Source: Bidens hawaiensis (taxonomy: Eukaryota > Streptophyta > Magnoliopsida > Asterales > Asteraceae). Taken from it: a stretch of 64,000 nt of DNA. How positions within the stretch are numbered: position 1 is the first letter of the stretch; every line of letters begins with the position of its first letter. This document shows positions 11,792 to 23,600 of this stretch, piece after piece. Under the pieces are notes generated by a model. It ran no database searches and had not been told where the DNA came from. It worked only from the letters and a program-made list of their open reading frames with translations. The position numbers and the translations under genes are program-made. The stretch lies in assembly GCA_021521415.1 (NCBI GenBank), contig JAIQDT010009227.1, positions 1 through 64,000 on the forward strand. Direction: 5' to 3'.

Positions 11792-12168
11792 TATTATCTA
11801 TATTACATTAGACGCCTTTCACCTTCCACACTTTCTCTCTCTTAAGACGCCGCCAAATTAAATATTATGATCGCTGGCGACCTTAGCTATTCTTGGCGTT
11901 CGGTATCAAATTATCTTCCGGCGATCAATTCAATTAAGTCATTTGATTGACAATTAATTACTCCATTCATCTTCAATTATATCAGTTGCGTTCTCGACGT
12001 TTTATTTCATTGGCATCATATGTTGGTTATGATATCTCTATTTAATTATCCCAGTTCTCACAATGGCACTCGATTAGGGTATGAAATCCCTCCTATGTGG
12101 TGCGTGAATCTCCAGCAGTATATTTTCCAGTCGATTCCAGGTAATCCACATCTAGCTTGTTCGACTTC
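11792..12168 (+). mobile_element. Possible Helitron 5' region (plus strand)
   Basis: Begins TCTATATTATCTATATTACA and then carries GACGCC blocks shared in inverted orientation with 10400-10510. A TC start followed by an AT-rich stretch is compatible with a Helitron 5' end, but no matching plus-strand 3' hairpin with CTRR was found. The segment is cut by the solo LTR at 12169 and resumes at 14883. Confidence 0.3.
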
Positions 12169-12527
12169 TGTAAGGCCCCGAACCCGGTAGCCCTACTTTA
12201 GCGTTGGATTTACTCATAAACGCAGTTCTACAAATCAAGTTTATTAGTACTTTCGCGGAAACGTTGACTTTAGTCATTCAATACAAAACATTAAATCTTT
12301 TCTTTAAAACATAATATACGACATCATTTTTAAAACATCATTTCTCTTCTATCTTCAGATGCAAGCCTTTCAATCCATGTCATGTGCCCTCCTCATGCTA
12401 GCTCATCAAACATATTCACATGCGTGCATACTAAAAGTCAGCTATGCTGAGTGAGTTCTAGTTAATCAGACCACATACAGTACATACATATATTGTACAT
12501 ACATACATATCTTAACCTCGTATATAT

Positions 12528-12862
12528 ATCCATAAGAGGAACGTCACGTAATATCTATTAAAATAACTATTACTATTGCCCATGCTATATATTCCTCATA
12601 GAGGGAACACTCTACACATATATTATCCATAGAAGGAACACTCTGTATATATATTATCCATAGAAGGAACACCCTATAGGAACACCCTATATACTTTCCA
12701 TAGAAGGAACACTATACTATCCATAAAAGGAACACTATACTGTTCATAGAAGGAACACTATTATATCCAAAAAAGGAACACTATACTATCCATAAAAGGA
12801 ACACTATGCTATCCATAGAAGGAACATTATACATAATCCATAGAAGGAACACTGTATATAAG
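12528..12862. repeat. Minisatellite of about 20-bp units in the solo LTR
   Basis: Repeated ATCCATAGAAGGAACACTAT type units, about 12-14 copies with slightly varying spacing. The array occupies the position where the related LTR at 47808-49933 carries a different minisatellite. Confidence 0.85.
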
Positions 12863-13335
12863 CTATTATTTAATGTCCATGTAAGGAACTAATCACTTCC
12901 TTCGGCATTACGTGCCATATCCGAAGATCGTTCACGTATCGACAAGCAATCATGTTTACATTACATACAATATTCAGATCTATATTTATAACCTGACAGT
13001 ACGTGCAATATCTGAAGATCGTTCACGTACCGACAAGCTTTCATTCTCATTCAAGACATATATAGCTAACATATAAATCATACATGGCATACACTTACCA
13101 ATTAAGGTAAGTGTATTAACTATCACATCGAGTATGTACACAGCCCCATAAAATATAACAAGGAATGAGGCTAGAAACTCACCTGAATCCTGCTTCGTTC
13201 TCTGTTTATTGTTATTCCTTTCCTTAACTGAGCTCAGCTGACTGTACATTAGTTATTCGTATAAATATTTAAACCCTAGCCATATTGTATTTCTAGTTTA
13301 GTTAATATCCTCAACAAACGGGGGTCCGGGGGCAG

Positions 13336-13532
13336 TGTAACACCCTTGGCAAACACAACATTGTCCCACTCTTAGGCTATCCCACATCGGCCATGGACAA
13401 GAGAGATCACTGGTTCATAAGTAATGTCCTGCCTCTTCAATCACCAACGCATTTTGGGCAACCAAAAACAAATCCGTGAGCTCTTCGTGGGCAGAGCGGA
13501 TAATATTGGTGGTGCGAGGGACCGATGTTACA
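13336..13532 (+). repeat. TRIM left LTR
   Basis: 197-bp direct repeat, TG..CA ends, containing the TCCCACATCGG box that is frequent in plant TRIMs. Confidence 0.92.
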
Positions 13533-13614
13533 GTTGGTATCAAAGCCACTCTTGTGTCGTTCGGGACGTTGGGACATGCCTCATCGAGGACGATGAGTCA
13601 AAAGGGGGGTTGTC

Positions 13615-13812
13615 TGTAACACCCTTGGCAAACACAACATTGTCCCACTCTTAGGCTATCCCACATCGGCCGTGGACAAGAGAGATCACTGGTTCATAAG
13701 TAATGTCCTGCCTCTTCAATCACTAACGCGTTTTGGGCAACCAAAAACAAATCCGTGAGCTCTTCGTGGGCAGAGCGGACAATATTGGTGGTGCGAGGGG
13801 CCAGATGTTACA
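13615..13812 (+). repeat. TRIM right LTR
   Basis: 198-bp copy of the left LTR, differing by about five substitutions and a one-base indel close to the 3' end. Confidence 0.92.
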
Positions 13813-14039
13813 GGCAGCACCCCTGGCAGCGGGGTTCTAGGGGAGGCAGCCCCTAGAGGGGTCCAAGGGGTAGAGCCCCTGGCTGGGGTTAAGCTGCTAG
13901 TTCATCTTGGAAAAATTTTATTTTCATTAACTGTCTTAACGCATTTTCCATTAGGATTTTAAAGTATTATTTTATTCACCCACTCATTTGTTACATCGAA
14001 TTCGGCCTAATTCGTATTCTGAACGTAGCCTAATTCGCG

Positions 14040-14190
14040 GTCTCGATATAAGCGAACTTAGATATAAGCGAACTTATATTAAGCAAACTTAACAATCAAC
14101 AATCTTATATGGCGAAGTTGCTTGGCGAACATGCTTGGCGAACATGCTTGCAAGCGAACTTGTCGCAGCGAACTGCTGCTGTCCAGGTTC
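14040..14190. repeat. Array of GCGAACTT / GGCGAA motifs in the solo LTR
   Basis: AAGCGAACTTA, GGCGAAGTTG, GGCGAACATG and AGCGAACTTG recur about nine times in 150 bp. The same core is used by the unrelated copia element E1 (29058-41488). By the minus-strand TATA box the array lies in the transcribed part of the LTR. Confidence 0.75.
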
Positions 14191-14882
14191 GTTTATTGAC
14201 CAAACCACACGTTTTAGTGATCTTAATCCACTTACTATGACTCAGCCATAACCACAAATGTTCCCTTGACCGTTTGTGGTCCAAACTTGACCCGTAAAGC
14301 TTGGATCTTTTAAGCTAAAATGTCCAACTAGATCTAATGTTTATTTTAGACAAGCCGTACCTGTTTATAGGTCCATCAAGTTCGTTTTAGCATCAAGTTT
14401 ACAACTTTACGTTTCATTCATATCCGATCTATTCTCGTTTTAAGTTTCAAGGCTAAACGTTTATAAAAACGTAAACTTTAAGATCAAAGACATACCTTTC
14501 CGGGTTCGTTTGGTCGTGGTTTAGCTTGGTTATGCACAATAACCTTGAATCTTGTTTAAATATCCAAGATATCTCAATATTTATCTTAGTTTCGGCCTTG
14601 GATCTTGTTTCTCTCTCTCGCGGCCGTATGGAGTAAGCAATGTGTGTGTTTTTGAGTGTGTGTAGATATTATGGAAAGAAGGAATGAGAGTTAGGGTTTT
14701 AGGATGGTTTAAGGGGGGTATTTATATCCCTTAAAGCCCATGGACCTAAGACCCATTACCCTTTAATCTATCTTAATTAATCCAAGTCAATGATCCTTTC
14801 TTTGCTAATACTAATTAATTATTTATGCCCAACAACTAAACGCGACTCTCTTTTATTAAATATGAAATTTTAGGATGTTACA

Positions 14883-16560
14883 ACTTCATAGCAATTGATA
14901 CTCATTTGAGTTCTTAATTACATAATCGATCAAGGTTTAGGTTCACAATGTCTAATCGCCCCACTGGCATTTCATATCAGTTGGATTATGATGTATAATT
15001 TATTGATTTTGAATATGCCAGCCAAGTGTTCAACGAAATGCATGTTATTTAATTTTTTATGTATGATTCTTTTGTTTCAGCAATTGATGCCTTCAAATAG
15101 AAGTTAACGTTGTTTAAGAACGAGTAAATCAACCGGTTCTTGAATTGGTTGAAGCTGAATGCGGTGATAACAGGAATTGGCTTAATTGTACTCAACTATG
15201 GAACACAAACTAAAAGTTAAAACTTTGTTTCATCAAGTGTGTTTGACATTGCAAGTAATTGTTAATGAATTTATATGTTTGATTTGCTTATAGATATTGA
15301 ACACCATCAAAATGGGATGATTTATGATCATAATAATAGAAGATTTTTTAAAGAGTTTATCCCATTTAAGGGTTTCTCGTGGTTTTCAGTTGAAGATAAG
15401 GAGATAAACATGTTTCTGAACCAATCATTTTTATACTTGGAATCAAGATTTCACTTAGAGGAAACATTTTCCTCAAGAAAATTGGTGCTGATAATAATAA
15501 CCATGTTTTTTATTCTTTCTTTAGATAAAATACAGATTGGTAGAACCAGGTTCAGCCACCACATCTGCAAACATCTAGGAAACAAAGAAGATGTTGGTCA
15601 AGTAAGTTGCATAAACGTTTTGGCAACGCGCTGCAACAACTTGCTGGCTCAAAAGGTTAGGCTTTGATAAGTTAATATTCATTTGATTGTAATAATGTTA
15701 ATTTCATGAATATTCTAGATCAAGATTAAATCATTTTGCAGATGTGAAACATTACAAAGGTCAGATCATATGGGGTGAGGCTAATATGCAACCTAGAAAA
15801 TAAACCGCACACAGGTTAGGCAGAGGCTATTCTTGTTCATCCATATAATGATGTCCATATCATAAGGTATTTATACTTTTTATTTGATCTTTAAGGTATT
15901 TATGGTTGATTCAAAAAAATTTTGGTTCTATGAACAGTTGCCTGGGTACACTGTCGCTTGCGTTTTTTGATCAGCTCCAACAACTCGACACTCTAATAGT
16001 TTCAGTAAGCGGTTTGCAAAATTGTATATTCTGCTATCATATCATTTATATCTATGTATGTTATGGTGTAAACTTGTTTAGTTAGTTTTCTTTTATTCGT
16101 GACATATGCAGGTGGTTTGATATCTGTTGTCACAATTTGAGCCAAATCACCGAACTATGTCATACGGGTCTCCTGGATGCTGAGCCAAAAGATGCAAGTT
16201 ATGTTGCATGGTCCAAAGCATCTGGTACAATGATAACCTTGGCTCTAAATGATATCATTGAAGTTAATAGATTGTCACTTGTCATGTCAGCATCGGAGGA
16301 TGGCAAGTCCCCACTTGCAACCTTTGGTGCAGCCATAACAGTCTAATCCTTTTGAGCCGATGGTAAGATGGATTTCAGCCTCAAAATGCCTACTGTTGGT
16401 TTTGATTTTATGTAAGCTTGTTGCTATTGTTTCCCATTGATATTGTCTTGTATTTAGTAGAGAAAATAACCTTTTAAGCATAACTTTTGCTACTCTTTAG
16501 TTTTGCTTCCTTTTGGTGTTCCTAATTGTATCTCATAATTTGGCTTTTAACTAGCTAATT
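14883..16560 (+). other. Degraded region with unidentified coding-like pieces
   Basis: This continues the sequence interrupted by the solo LTR. Short plus-strand open stretches look protein-like, such as the 130-codon frame at 15275-15667 and the 69-codon frame at 16137-16346 (SQITELCHTGLLDAEPKDAS), separated by intron-like T-rich DNA and stops. They could be exons of a captured or decayed host gene. I do not recognise the family and cannot connect them into a model. Confidence 0.3.
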
Positions 16561-16671
16561 TTTGTTTTTTTATGGACGAATATATCATCATAAATGCACT
16601 TCCACTTTCAGTCATGGCCTTGTTTAAATCACCATCTTTGTTATTCCTACCTACCAAGTAAGGGCGAAAAC

Positions 16672-17010
16672 GAGCTGAGCTCGAGCTCGACTAGGGTGGA
16701 GCTCGTATCGTTCAATTCACACAAAGTTCGAGCTTGAACTTGGCTTGTTTCAAACTCTATTTATAAAGCTCGAGGTCAGCTCGTTTACTCTTTATTAGTT
16801 TGTTTTTATATATTAATAACTGTATATGTATACGTATATATTTCAGTTATAATTTTAAATATAACATAATATAGAATTTTTTATATTTCTCAGAACTTCA
16901 TGTATATTAATAATAATTATTATAAGTGAAGCTCGGGCTCAGTCCCGTATACTAAACGATCTTATTTTTAGGCCCGAGCTCAGGCTCAGGCACGTTTAAA
17001 CTGGGCCCGA
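16672..17010. repeat. GAGCTCG-rich element with inverted ends
   Basis: The left part has GAGCTGAGCTCGAGCTCGAC and the right part has CCCGAGCTCAGGCTCAGGC with GATCGAGCTG, around an AT-rich core. This style of GAGCTC-rich end with an AT-rich middle is common in plant non-autonomous elements. Ends and target duplication are not resolvable. Confidence 0.5.
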
Positions 17011-17867
17011 TCGAGCTGTAAAGAAGATTTTAGGGCTAAAAAATAACTGTAATCATATATCACATTTTGGTCAAAGTTATTCTTTTAACAAATTTGATAA
17101 CAGTGGTTTTTGTTTTTTTTTTTCAGTTTTTTTTTTTGCTATTTGTTAAAAATTGAATTTGACAAAAATGTGTTGCCCCTAAAGCAATTCTATTACTTAT
17201 ACCCGATAACTTTTGGTCAATCTTAGCCTGTAGTTTTGACACATTTGACTTTGTAGTAGAACTTGTTTTCTTATAGCCAGATTTTACTAAACTCGTAAGT
17301 TTAGACAACTTTGACTTTTTAGTAGCTTCCTATTGTAATATTTTTAGTTTCTTTTATTTCTGATATGGTGATTGTATATATTAGTTGGAGCACAAAGTAT
17401 ATGTCTCGACCTCCATTTCATATATCGTTAAGCATAGAACATGCTCATAATAATTTGCCACATACAAACAAGATAACATGGTTTATTTGATTATAATGTT
17501 TCCATATTTTGTTTGGATTAGTATTTTGGAATTATCACATGACCAATTCAGATCAAGTCTGAAGAATCTATTTTTAATATTTGGACACATAGATTTCTTT
17601 CCCGGTCTTCTTTTTATTATACATAATCAGAATTAGCAAAATTCTTAAAATGGGTGGGTCAGGTAATATATCAAAACAGATTTGGGTTTAACTGGGTACA
17701 CGAACAATGGTGCACCCCAACAAACTTTCTTTCTTTAAATGTAAGTAATTATCTTGATGCATCCATAAAATGATGTTTGAGGCATAAGAAATATATGTAT
17801 ATAAAGCAAGAGCCAGAATTTAGAGTTTTAACTGGATGTTTTTCTTGTATATATTTTTAATGAAAAG
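17011..17867. other. AT-rich spacer, nothing recognised
   Basis: No domain, RNA gene or clear repeat. A 61-codon minus-strand frame (17123-17308) is Ser/Lys-rich and unsupported. Confidence 0.5.
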
Positions 17868-18684
17868 TGTTTTTATAGAGGTAGGGTATCGAAAAGACCC
17901 AAATACCCTTAAGTACCATCCGTGGGTCAGAGAGACTCTCCTCATATGCCACCCGCGGGACAAACGGATCACCTGCATGACTCGATAAAGGAAGAACAAT
18001 GATACGTTCTAGAGACTATATGCGGAAGCATCCAGGCACCCTCAGAAGTCATCCTCAGGGTAGTATCCCCACCCGCTAGGATGAGCAGAAGGCAATGTCA
18101 TAGGACAGCTAAAACTAACTTAATACCTTCCAGAAGATTTACCAAGATCCTTTCTTGGAGAATACGTGACCCATCAACCAGTGAATGGAGGACAGCTGGC
18201 CATGTTGTTATAATCGTGCACATGGCCAGAGTTATCTTGTCCTATCATAGAGAGACACGTGTCCAGGTTGTTATAACCACGCATATGGGACGTATAGCTC
18301 AACCTATCATATGAGGGCACGTGTCCAGACGGTTACGAGGGTATCTTCTAGAATGGGACAGCTGGACTAATGACATTCCCACACTCTTCTGCTATAAATA
18401 CCATCACAATCTGCATGAGGTATTCATTCACTCCCAACTATCTACTCTATATACTTAAGTAATTTCTCTCTATCAGAACTGTACTTATTCTCACGCCGGA
18501 GGGTGGTTACGGGAAGACCCCCCTCTTGTCCTTCCCGTAATGAGTTCAAGGTGTCTGTTTTGCAGGTTTCTATCATTGGACTTTGGGAGATTGAGCTCAT
18601 ATAGTTGTTGGTTGTTGTTTTATCCTACCTTGTGGACTCATTGGATCTAGGACCAGTTAAGGGGAGTATATCCGCGTTTCTTCA
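17868..18684 (+). repeat. 5' LTR of the Tat-type element (left end approximate)
   Basis: The right end is set by the primer-binding site at 18685. The left end is placed at a TG just before the composition change near 17868 and could be wrong by tens of bases. The body contains two related ACGTGTCCAG boxes (18253 and 18318) with similar GTTATAA/GTTACGA contexts, a TATA box and a T/C-rich leader. Confidence 0.55.
18393..18400 (+). promoter_or_regulatory. TATA box of the Tat-type LTR
   Basis: TATAAATA in the context CTGCTATAAATACCATC, about 290 bp before the LTR end, followed by a C/T-rich stretch suited to a transcript start. Confidence 0.6.
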
Positions 18685-18696
18685 TTGGCGCCATCC
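18685..18696 (+). promoter_or_regulatory. Primer-binding site, TTGGCGCC type
   Basis: TTGGCGCCATCC immediately follows the ..TTCTTCA end of the LTR. A TGGCGCC primer site is usual in Tat/Athila gypsy elements, unlike the methionine-tRNA sites of the copia elements in this window. Confidence 0.75.
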
Positions 18697-18747
18697 ATAC
18701 TTGTGTTAGAACTGTGATAATATTTTGTTTCTGTTGGTTCGTACGAT

Positions 18748-20405
18748 ATGAGTCAATTTCTTGAAGGGCCGATGGGAACTCCTGCACCTGTCGTGCGTAC
18801 TACTAATGTTGAAGTACCTGAAGGTCCTACTCCAGGTGACTTCGGACGTGTTACAGCACCAGGAGGTCCTACTCCGGGTGACTTAGGACGTATCATGGTG
18901 GAAACTCGCCGGACTCGTACATAATAAGGGCTGGAGGACGGTTCCGACAATTCTGAGCCGGTGAGATCCCATCGTCAGAATTCCAGACCTAGGAGACTCT
19001 TATCTCCTGAGGAATGGTATCATCTCCAGCTGGAAACTGTCACAGCTGAATACGAGCGCATGGTTCGTGAAGAGCGACTGCATGTTCGTCCTTTAACTTA
19101 TGATGAATCTCCCAGGAGATATCCTTCTCCTCCTACAACGGCGAGGAGGAGTCAGATCCGTCATAGCCTTCAGACGGAGAGAGATCCTAGAGAAGAATGG
19201 AGAAGGTGTGACCGTCCTCGTATGGTCATGCGTGTGCCCTCCTACTTTGACGAGTATGACAGTTATGATTCAACATATCATCCAGGAGAGTTCAATTATT
19301 ATAGCAGTGATAGAAGACTTCATGTGCAAGAAGGAACTAGTCGTCCGCAGACGATAGTTCATCTGGCTGAATACCATAGTGATGCTGAATAAGACTTCAC
19401 TAAGCCATATCGTCCTGCAGCCTTTGCTGAAAAGTCAAAGTTGATTGCGCGTATTGCAACAGCCCCATTCCCGTTCAATGCAAAAATTCCAACATCCGTC
19501 GGAATATACAACAGTATGATTGATCCTAGCGATCATTTGTTGAACTTTGTGGCTGTAGGAGGAATCATCGGTTGGACTCTTCCTTACTAGTGCCACATGT
19601 TCTCTTTGACATTCATCGGGGCTACACGTGAATGGTTTGAGAAGTTGTCAGACGGGCAAATCAAAAGTTGGGACAACTTTGTTGCTAAATTCTCCCAACA
19701 CTTCAGTCAGCAGAAAAACACACACGTGATCCGTCTGAGATATTGGACCTGGTTAGACGAAATAATGAATCTACTGAAGACTTCATTACTCGTTTTAACA
19801 TCGAGAGTCTCAACATTGGCAGAATAAGTGAAGACCTGTTGCGGGGAGCCTTCCGCAAAAATGTAAAGAGTAATGAATTTATTCGTACTTTAACTGGCAG
19901 GGATGGAATGCCCACGTCTTGGGATGAGATAATGTCCGCGGCGAAGTTGTTCGCACAGACCGAAAAGACTTTGGCTACTGATAGTCAGAAACAACTCCCA
20001 AAAGTGGAATTTCAAACTCCGCGGCCAAACATACGGGCTAAAGGGACAATTTGGTCAAGGCTCCAGCCTTCCGCGGAAACATCAAAGCCATTTGATGCCA
20101 GATCATTGATCGGAAAGAAGAACAAGGCATATTCTTCAGCACGAGTCTCTAACAATTGGACTCCACTGTCGAAAACTCCCTCAGAGATTCTTACCACACA
20201 GAACGTGATTTTCATGAAACCGCAACCACTCACGAGGAGATCATTCCTCAATTGTAAAAAGCACTGTTCGTTTCATGATGACATAGGGTATAACACGAAT
20301 GAGTGTATAGCCTTAAAAAGTGAGATTAAAGCGGCAGTAAAATCAGGAAAACTTGGACACTTAGTAAAAAATGCAAGACCAGGGAATGGTAATGCTCCCG
20401 CGTGA
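18748..20405 (+). pseudogene. gag of the Tat-type gypsy element
   Basis: The presumed start is ATG at 18748. The frame runs in phase to about 19755 with in-frame stops (the double TAATAA at 18922-18927, then 19390 and 19588), then shifts and continues to 20405. The core contains GATREWFEKLSDGQIKSW, typical of the retrotransposon gag domain, and the last part has CKKHCSFHDDIGYNTNEC followed by an ALKSEI..GKLGHLVK stretch, a signature of Tat-type gag. There is a proline/glycine-rich repeat (GPTPGDFG / GPTPGDLG) near the start. The product would be the capsid protein; this copy cannot make it. Confidence 0.8.
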
Positions 20406-20453
20406 GATAGCCAAGGCCCGCCCAAGAAGCAAGTTAAAGACCTGAATGTTCGC

Positions 20454-20851
20454 ATGATACAATGCGGACACAAAGTGGGAGGAAAGAGGAGAGAATTTGT
20501 TGAAGATGAGTGGAAAAGTGAGCCTGTAATTTTTCCACGAGTTAAAGGAGGCCCCTGCAATAAGAATCCGTTGATAATCACTTCCCTCATTGGCCATTAT
20601 CATTCGCATTATGTTTTATTTGATACCGGCAGTACGTCAGACATAATGTACGAACAGTGCATTTAGCAGCTCGATGAAGAAGATAAGGTTAGGTTGAAAC
20701 CTATTCATGCGCCTGTATCTGGATTTGGGGGTGAAGTGATGCACCCGCGAGGGGTAATTTCTTTCCAGTCACACTCAGTGACGGAAAGCATTCAAGAAGT
20801 GAAGATGTTGAGTTTTTAATTTTACCTGCAAAGTCGAAGCATGATATTATC
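20454..20851 (+). pseudogene. Retropepsin-like protease of the Tat-type element
   Basis: An open piece to 20666 contains VLFDTGSTSDIMY, where DTG is the aspartic protease active site (here DTGS with the downstream SDIM of plant gypsy elements). After a stop, PVSGFGG is still readable, then a frameshift leads into the RT frame. The enzyme would process the polyprotein; it is broken here. Confidence 0.75.
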
Positions 20852-21891
20852 TTGGGGTGTGAGGAAATTGGTGATTTACATTCTCACCCCTCTACAGCTC
20901 ATGGTGCAGTAAAGGTCCCGACCCGCACAAGCATAGAAATCATCCACATTAACCGACATTGCTTTGCAACAGACAGTTCCAAACCATGTAAAATACCGAA
21001 ACAGGCAGAACGATCTGAGCCTGAAAAGTGGATGTTGAACAACGAGTTTACAGATCAAACGATTGTGATTGGACCTGCTATCTCTGAGATAGTAAGGACA
21101 TTCTTGAAGCAGATATTGATCAAGAACATGAATATTTTCGCTTGGAGACCTTCTGATATGACCGGTGTTCCACGGAGTATTGCGGAACATAAATTGAGGG
21201 TGGATTCAGCATTCACGCCAATCATTCAGAAGAAGCGGAAGATGGGTCCAGAACAAACAAAAGCTATGAATGAGCAAGTACAAGATCTTCTTCATGCTGG
21301 CATCATTCATGAAATCAAGTATCAAACCTGGGTAGCCAATCCGGTCATCGTTCCAAAAAGTAATGGGACGTGGCGGATGTGTATAGACTTCAAAGATCTC
21401 AACAAGGCATGTCCAAAAGATTGTTATCCTTTGCCTGAAATTGACCTCAAAGTTGACGTTGTAGCTCTGTTCAAGTTTAAATGATTCCTCGATGCCTATA
21501 AAGGCTATCATCAGATCCGCATGGAGGAAAGGGATGAGGACAAGACAGCATTTCGAACAGACCAAGGCACATTTTGTTATAAAATGATACCCTTTGGGCT
21601 GAAAAACGCGGGTGCTACATATCAACGATTGATGGACCAGGCTTTTAAGAACCAAATTGGTCGGAACTTGGAGGTCTATATGGACGATCTGGTGATCAAA
21701 AGCGTTGAGGAAGATCAAATGTTAAGAGACATAGAAAAAAAACATTTGATACTTTGAGAAGTATCAATATGAAGTTGAACCCGAGTAAGTGTTCTTTTGG
21801 GATGGAAGAAGGGAATTTTTTGGGCGTCATCGTAACTGGTGCGGGTTTCAAGGCTAACCCAGATAAGGTCCAAGCAGTAGCCTGCAAGCCC
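20852..21891 (+). pseudogene. Partial reverse transcriptase of the Tat-type element
   Basis: The frame 20852-21484 covers the protease-RT linker and RT start (GTWRMCIDFKDLNKACPKD). After a TGA the same domain continues in 21521-21757 with KTAFRTDQGTFCYKMIPFGL, the GATYQRLMD box and YMDDLVIKS, the catalytic motif. A frameshift near 21740 follows; the next frame carries LNPSKCSFG and then stops at the E2 boundary. Thumb, RNase H and integrase are missing. Confidence 0.85.
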
Positions 21892-22023
21892 TGTTAGTAC
21901 ACGGTTTTGTGTCTCGAGTCTTCATAATTATCGTTTTGTATTTATCGTTTAATTTAATGTAAAAGATATTATTAATTAAGCTAGTTCGTTAGAGGTTCAG
22001 TCTAGTTCGTTAAGGATGTTTAA
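21892..22023 (+). repeat. E2 5' LTR, first part
   Basis: Starts TGTTAGTACACGG at the point where the Tat-type RT is cut. Contains TAGTTCGTTAG and TAGTTCGTTAAGG, the E2 motif. It is interrupted by the solo LTR, and the target TTTAA is duplicated at 22019-22023 and 24601-24605. Confidence 0.8.
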
Positions 22024-22566
22024 TGTGACTTTCGTCAAATTCAGGCCTCGATTTGTCTTCGTGTTGTAAACTTTTATTATGTAAACCCGACTCAACATTT
22101 TTGTTTCCTTCTTTAATTATTATATAATGTTATTATATACCTCGATCTTCAATAAATCGATGTTTCGTCATATTATAGTGTTGTTAAGAAAAACATAAGG
22201 GGTTCAAACTAATTTTTGTAAAGTTGTTATAAGCTTTTAGAACCTTTAAACTCATTTTAAAGTTTGATTGAAACTTGAGGGGCTGTTTCGAAAATAGATG
22301 ATACATATATAAGCAAAACAAAACCTAACCCTAACATAAACATCATCCAGCCACCCCCATCTCCTTCACCCATTTCCGGCGCCGATTTCCGGCCGTCGCC
22401 ATCCCTGCTGGCCACCATCTCCGACGCACCACCACCTCCGGCGAGCCCTAACACACACACACATATAACCACAGCCGCCTCTCCTTCCCTCCCTCGCGTT
22501 CCGGCATCCCTTCCCCCCCCGGCTCGTTTTTCCGGTGACCGGAAGGCCGGCCACCGGTGTATCGGG

Positions 22567-22602
<36 letters not shown>

Positions 22603-22613
22603 TCTCTTTCTCG
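22567..22613. repeat. (CT)n microsatellite
   Basis: TCTCTCTC with a few interruptions; in the likely transcribed leader of the solo LTR. Confidence 0.9.
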
Positions 22614-23059
22614 TCATCTCTCTCCGTCTCTCTTCTCTTTCTCTCTGCTGTCGTTTTCCGCCGCACCTCAGGTGGCCGGAATCGGCCTTGGCGACTGCTA
22701 TTGCTTCGTCTCCAACGGGTCCTGGCTCAGTTTCTTCTCAGTATAGAGCCACGACCATATGGACGGTTAATAGGTAAATTATTTTCGGCGTTGGTGTTAT
22801 CGGTTTTCGCTTATCATTCTTTTTCAGATCCAAGTTGTTAATAATAAATTTGTTTATTGGTTATATTGTTGAAACGGTTGGACGGGTATGAAGTTGGTTT
22901 GAATTGGAGAGAGGTTAAACACCCGGGTAATGGATACATAAATTTAATTATGGGTTTAATTAACAATCGTTATTTTGATTCGGTTGATTTGTACGTTAGT
23001 TAATAAACGAGAGGTCTCGGGTTCGGATCTCATCCTAAGATCGGTTTTGGTTCTTATTA

Positions 23060-23600
23060 TACTTAATAAATTTATTATTACTGTTAGTATTAACATCAAT
23101 ACATAAAGATTTTTATTAGTATTATTACATTTAACTTACTATTATATTTGTTTATTATTAATATTATTATTGTTATTATTATTATTATCATCATTATTAT
23201 AAATATTAAAGTTGTTATAAATATTATTAAAGGTCATATTATTATTAGCTATTAAAATCATATTTTATCATTAATTACTAGAAATAATATTAATATAGTT
23301 ATTTTGTGAACTCGTTTAGAAATCGAACCAACATCGAGTATGGTATCATTATTTACTATCAATATTATTTATTATTATTATTATTATTTTATCAACAACG
23401 CTTTAATTAATACTTGGATCTTTATTCTTTAACTATTATTATTAGCATTATACTATATTAGTATTATTAATAATAATAATTATTGTTATTATTATTGTCA
23501 TCTTTATCTTATATATATATATATATAACATATCTTTTTAGAATTATTATCATTACTATCATTATCATTGATAATATTATTATAAGCTTTATTATCAATT
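23060..23600. repeat. (ATT)n-rich low-complexity stretch
   Basis: Many short ATT/TTA triplet runs (for example about 23155-23200 and 23370-23390) and a TA run near 23512, inside the solo LTR. No coding content. Confidence 0.7.

Larger units (their letters stand above)
13336..13812 (+). mobile_element. TRIM (terminal-repeat retrotransposon in miniature)
   Basis: Two direct repeats of about 197 bp (13336-13532 and 13615-13812), both starting TGTAACACCCTTGGC and ending GATGTTACA, bracket only 82 bp. The interior begins with TTGGTATCAAAGCCA, a primer-binding site for initiator methionine tRNA, and ends with the purine tract AAAAGGGGGG. The perfect 5-bp duplication GGCAG flanks it (13331-13335 and 13813-13817). 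It encodes nothing and would need enzymes from another element. The two LTRs differ at about six positions. No 5S rRNA-like sequence is seen, so it is not an obvious Cassandra element. It is inserted in the gypsy solo LTR. Confidence 0.93.
12169..14882 (-). mobile_element. Solo LTR of a gypsy-type retrotransposon
   Basis: Starts TGTAAGGCCCCG and ends GGATGTTACA, and is flanked by the perfect 5-bp duplication ACTTC (12164-12168 and 14883-14887). No internal coding region lies between the ends, so this is a solo LTR left by recombination between two LTRs. On the minus strand a TATAAAT box (plus-strand 14720-14726) lies near the LTR start, giving minus orientation. Length is 2714 bp, of which 477 bp is a nested TRIM and 5 bp its duplicated target. 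Related partial copies lie at 1-245 and 47808-49933. Assignment to Ty3/gypsy rests on LTR length and termini because no protein is present. Confidence 0.88.
17868..21891 (+). mobile_element. Decayed Ty3/gypsy element, Tat type, 3'-truncated
   Basis: Order on the plus strand is LTR, primer-binding site TTGGCGCC, gag, protease, RT. This order with a YMDDLVIK-type RT and the C-x3-C-x-F-H-x4-Y type motif late in gag fits the plant Tat group. Several stops and frameshifts break every reading frame. The element ends within RT, exactly where copia element E2 begins at 21892; RNase H, integrase and the 3' LTR are not in the window. Confidence 0.85.

Noticed and set aside
12528..12862. Regularly spaced repeats that could suggest a CRISPR-like array
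   Set aside because: Units of about 20 bp vary in sequence and spacing, there are no unique spacers or cas genes, and the setting is a plant LTR.
13336..13812. Cassandra-type TRIM
   Set aside because: No 5S rRNA-like box A/box C sequence could be found in the LTRs.
15275..15667. 130-codon frame as a host gene
   Set aside because: No recognisable domain, no support for start or splice sites, and it lies between decayed elements; kept only as an unidentified region.
22257..22841. Several overlapping 70-94 codon frames
   Set aside because: They arise from GC-rich and (CT)n leader sequence of a solo LTR and have no domain.
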